Assembly (NCBI GenBank): GCA_023132075.1
Contig: JAGLYT010000102.1
Coordinates: 1-5,932 of the forward strand
Length of the DNA: 5,932 nucleotides
DNA from: JAGLHV01 sp023132075 [NCBI: bacterium]
Lineage (GTDB): Bacteria; CBDUZB01; JAGLHV01
Reading direction: 5' to 3'
Shown here in pieces: positions 5,551 through 5,932 of the stretch. The first letter of the stretch is position 1. The number at the start of each line of letters is the position of its first letter. A model generated the notes under the pieces. That model was not told where the DNA came from and did not search any database. It saw nothing but the letters and a program-made list of their open reading frames with translations. A program made the translations under genes and the position numbers.

Positions 5551-5579
5551 TTGACTAAAAAAAGAAAAAGTAATATAAT
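5551..5579 (+). promoter_or_regulatory. Near-consensus sigma70-like promoter of copy 2
   Basis: TTGACT (5551-5556), exactly 17 nt, then a perfect TATAAT (5574-5579). The start would fall near 5586, inside the G6 run, giving a leader of about 10 nt before ATG 5596. It lies in sequence absent from the first unit. Confidence 0.75.
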
Positions 5580-5595
5580 CCAGGGGGGTATGAAA

Positions 5596-5932
5596 ATGAA
5601 AAGAATAGTATTTTTTTTAATAGTAGTTGGATTTATCTGGCGAATAAGCGGGATAATAATGGCGGCTAATAATGATAACCAGCAGGTGACCATTATGGTT
5701 GTTGCAGTCAATGAATTGGCTGTTACCGGGGGTAATATTACTCTGACCATTAATACTGCGACGGCTGGTAGTGGGCTGAATAATGCTACAGACACTACCT
5801 GCGCACTTGACTGGACGACCAATTCCGGTACTAACAAAAAGGTTACCGGGCAATTAGATACTGATTATTTAGCCGGTATTTCATTAGCTGTGAATGTTAC
5901 CGTAACGGGTGGTAATGGTGCCAGTGCTGGGC
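5596..5932 (+). CDS. Exported beta-rich protein, copy 2 (3' end outside window)
   Basis: The frame is open to the window edge (112 codons). It aligns without gaps to copy 1: 81 of 112 residues are identical, and 51 of the last 58, including CALDWTTNS and KKVTGQLDTDY. Differences concentrate in the signal peptide and the first strands (for example GGNITLTINT replaces GVDPILVISA). I chose ATG 5596 over the in-frame ATG 5590 because it matches copy 1's start exactly and leaves 7 nt after the G6 run (5583-5588) as a ribosome site. The signal core contains W15-R16 where copy 1 has two leucines, a charged residue that may weaken export. It has its own promoter and sits beyond a terminator, so it is probably not under the riboswitch. 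Confidence 0.87.
   Translation, partial: MKRIVFFLIVVGFIWRISGIIMAANNDNQQVTIMVVAVNELAVTGGNITLTINTATAGSGLNNATDTTCALDWTTNSGTNKKVTGQLDTDYLAGISLAVNVTVTGGNGASAG

Larger units (their letters stand above)
5383..5932 (+). repeat. Tandem duplication, second copy (runs off window)
   Basis: Partner of 4555-5054. It has a one-base loss in the gene remnant and about 54 extra bases (within 5515-5595) before the coding match. That extra sequence carries the promoter of the second paralogue. Confidence 0.85.

Noticed and set aside
5523-5837. Similar - strand open frames opposite both beta-rich paralogues (also 4675-4944 and 5617-5853)
   Set aside because: Their mutual similarity is explained by the duplicated + strand genes; they are antisense shadows.
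4555-5932. CRISPR array or transposon ends to explain the repeated sequence
   Set aside because: The repeats are long homologous coding segments with no regular spacers, transposase or terminal inverted repeats.

Overview
The window is AT-rich bacterial chromosome. Evidence for a bacterium includes strong Shine-Dalgarno sites (for example AAAGGAGG before the cyclophilin gene), Sec-type signal peptides, sigma70-like promoters and a GEMM-I riboswitch with an intrinsic terminator. The mix of an archaemetzincin-like gene, a GYD-domain protein and exported proteins of unknown family fits an uncultured, possibly Gram-negative lineage. I cannot name the phylum from sequence alone. All genes I accept are on the + strand; the open frames on the - strand look like shadows.

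Left part (1-1244): the 3' end of an ABC-2 type ATPase gene, followed 9 nt later by its membrane permease, forms the end of an export operon. A 327-nt non-coding stretch (1245-1571) follows. It holds a 10-bp phased repeat and several hairpins.

Middle (1572-3871): three genes. The first encodes an exported protein with TPR-like helices and an archaemetzincin-like C-terminal domain. That domain has lost every catalytic zinc ligand but keeps the four-cysteine structural site. The second encodes an exported cyclophilin with an SH3-like N-terminal domain. The third encodes a 94-residue GYD-domain protein. The first two may act together outside the cytoplasm, but that is inference from proximity and signal peptides.

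Right part (3872-5932): the most interesting region. A dense control segment contains a long inverted repeat, a TTGACA promoter, a perfect TGTGA-N6-TCACA box, a cyclic-di-GMP-I (GEMM-I) aptamer and an 11-bp intrinsic terminator. It precedes a two-gene unit: a 142-residue exported orphan protein and a 163-residue exported beta-rich protein. The unit was duplicated in tandem. In the second unit the first gene is reduced to a frameshifted 3' remnant (5382-5458), while the second gene survives as a close paralogue cut by the window edge (5596-5932). The paralogue lies beyond its own terminator and has a near-consensus promoter of its own, so it appears to have left riboswitch control. The picture is of a c-di-GMP-regulated surface or secreted protein module that has duplicated and diverged in regulation.
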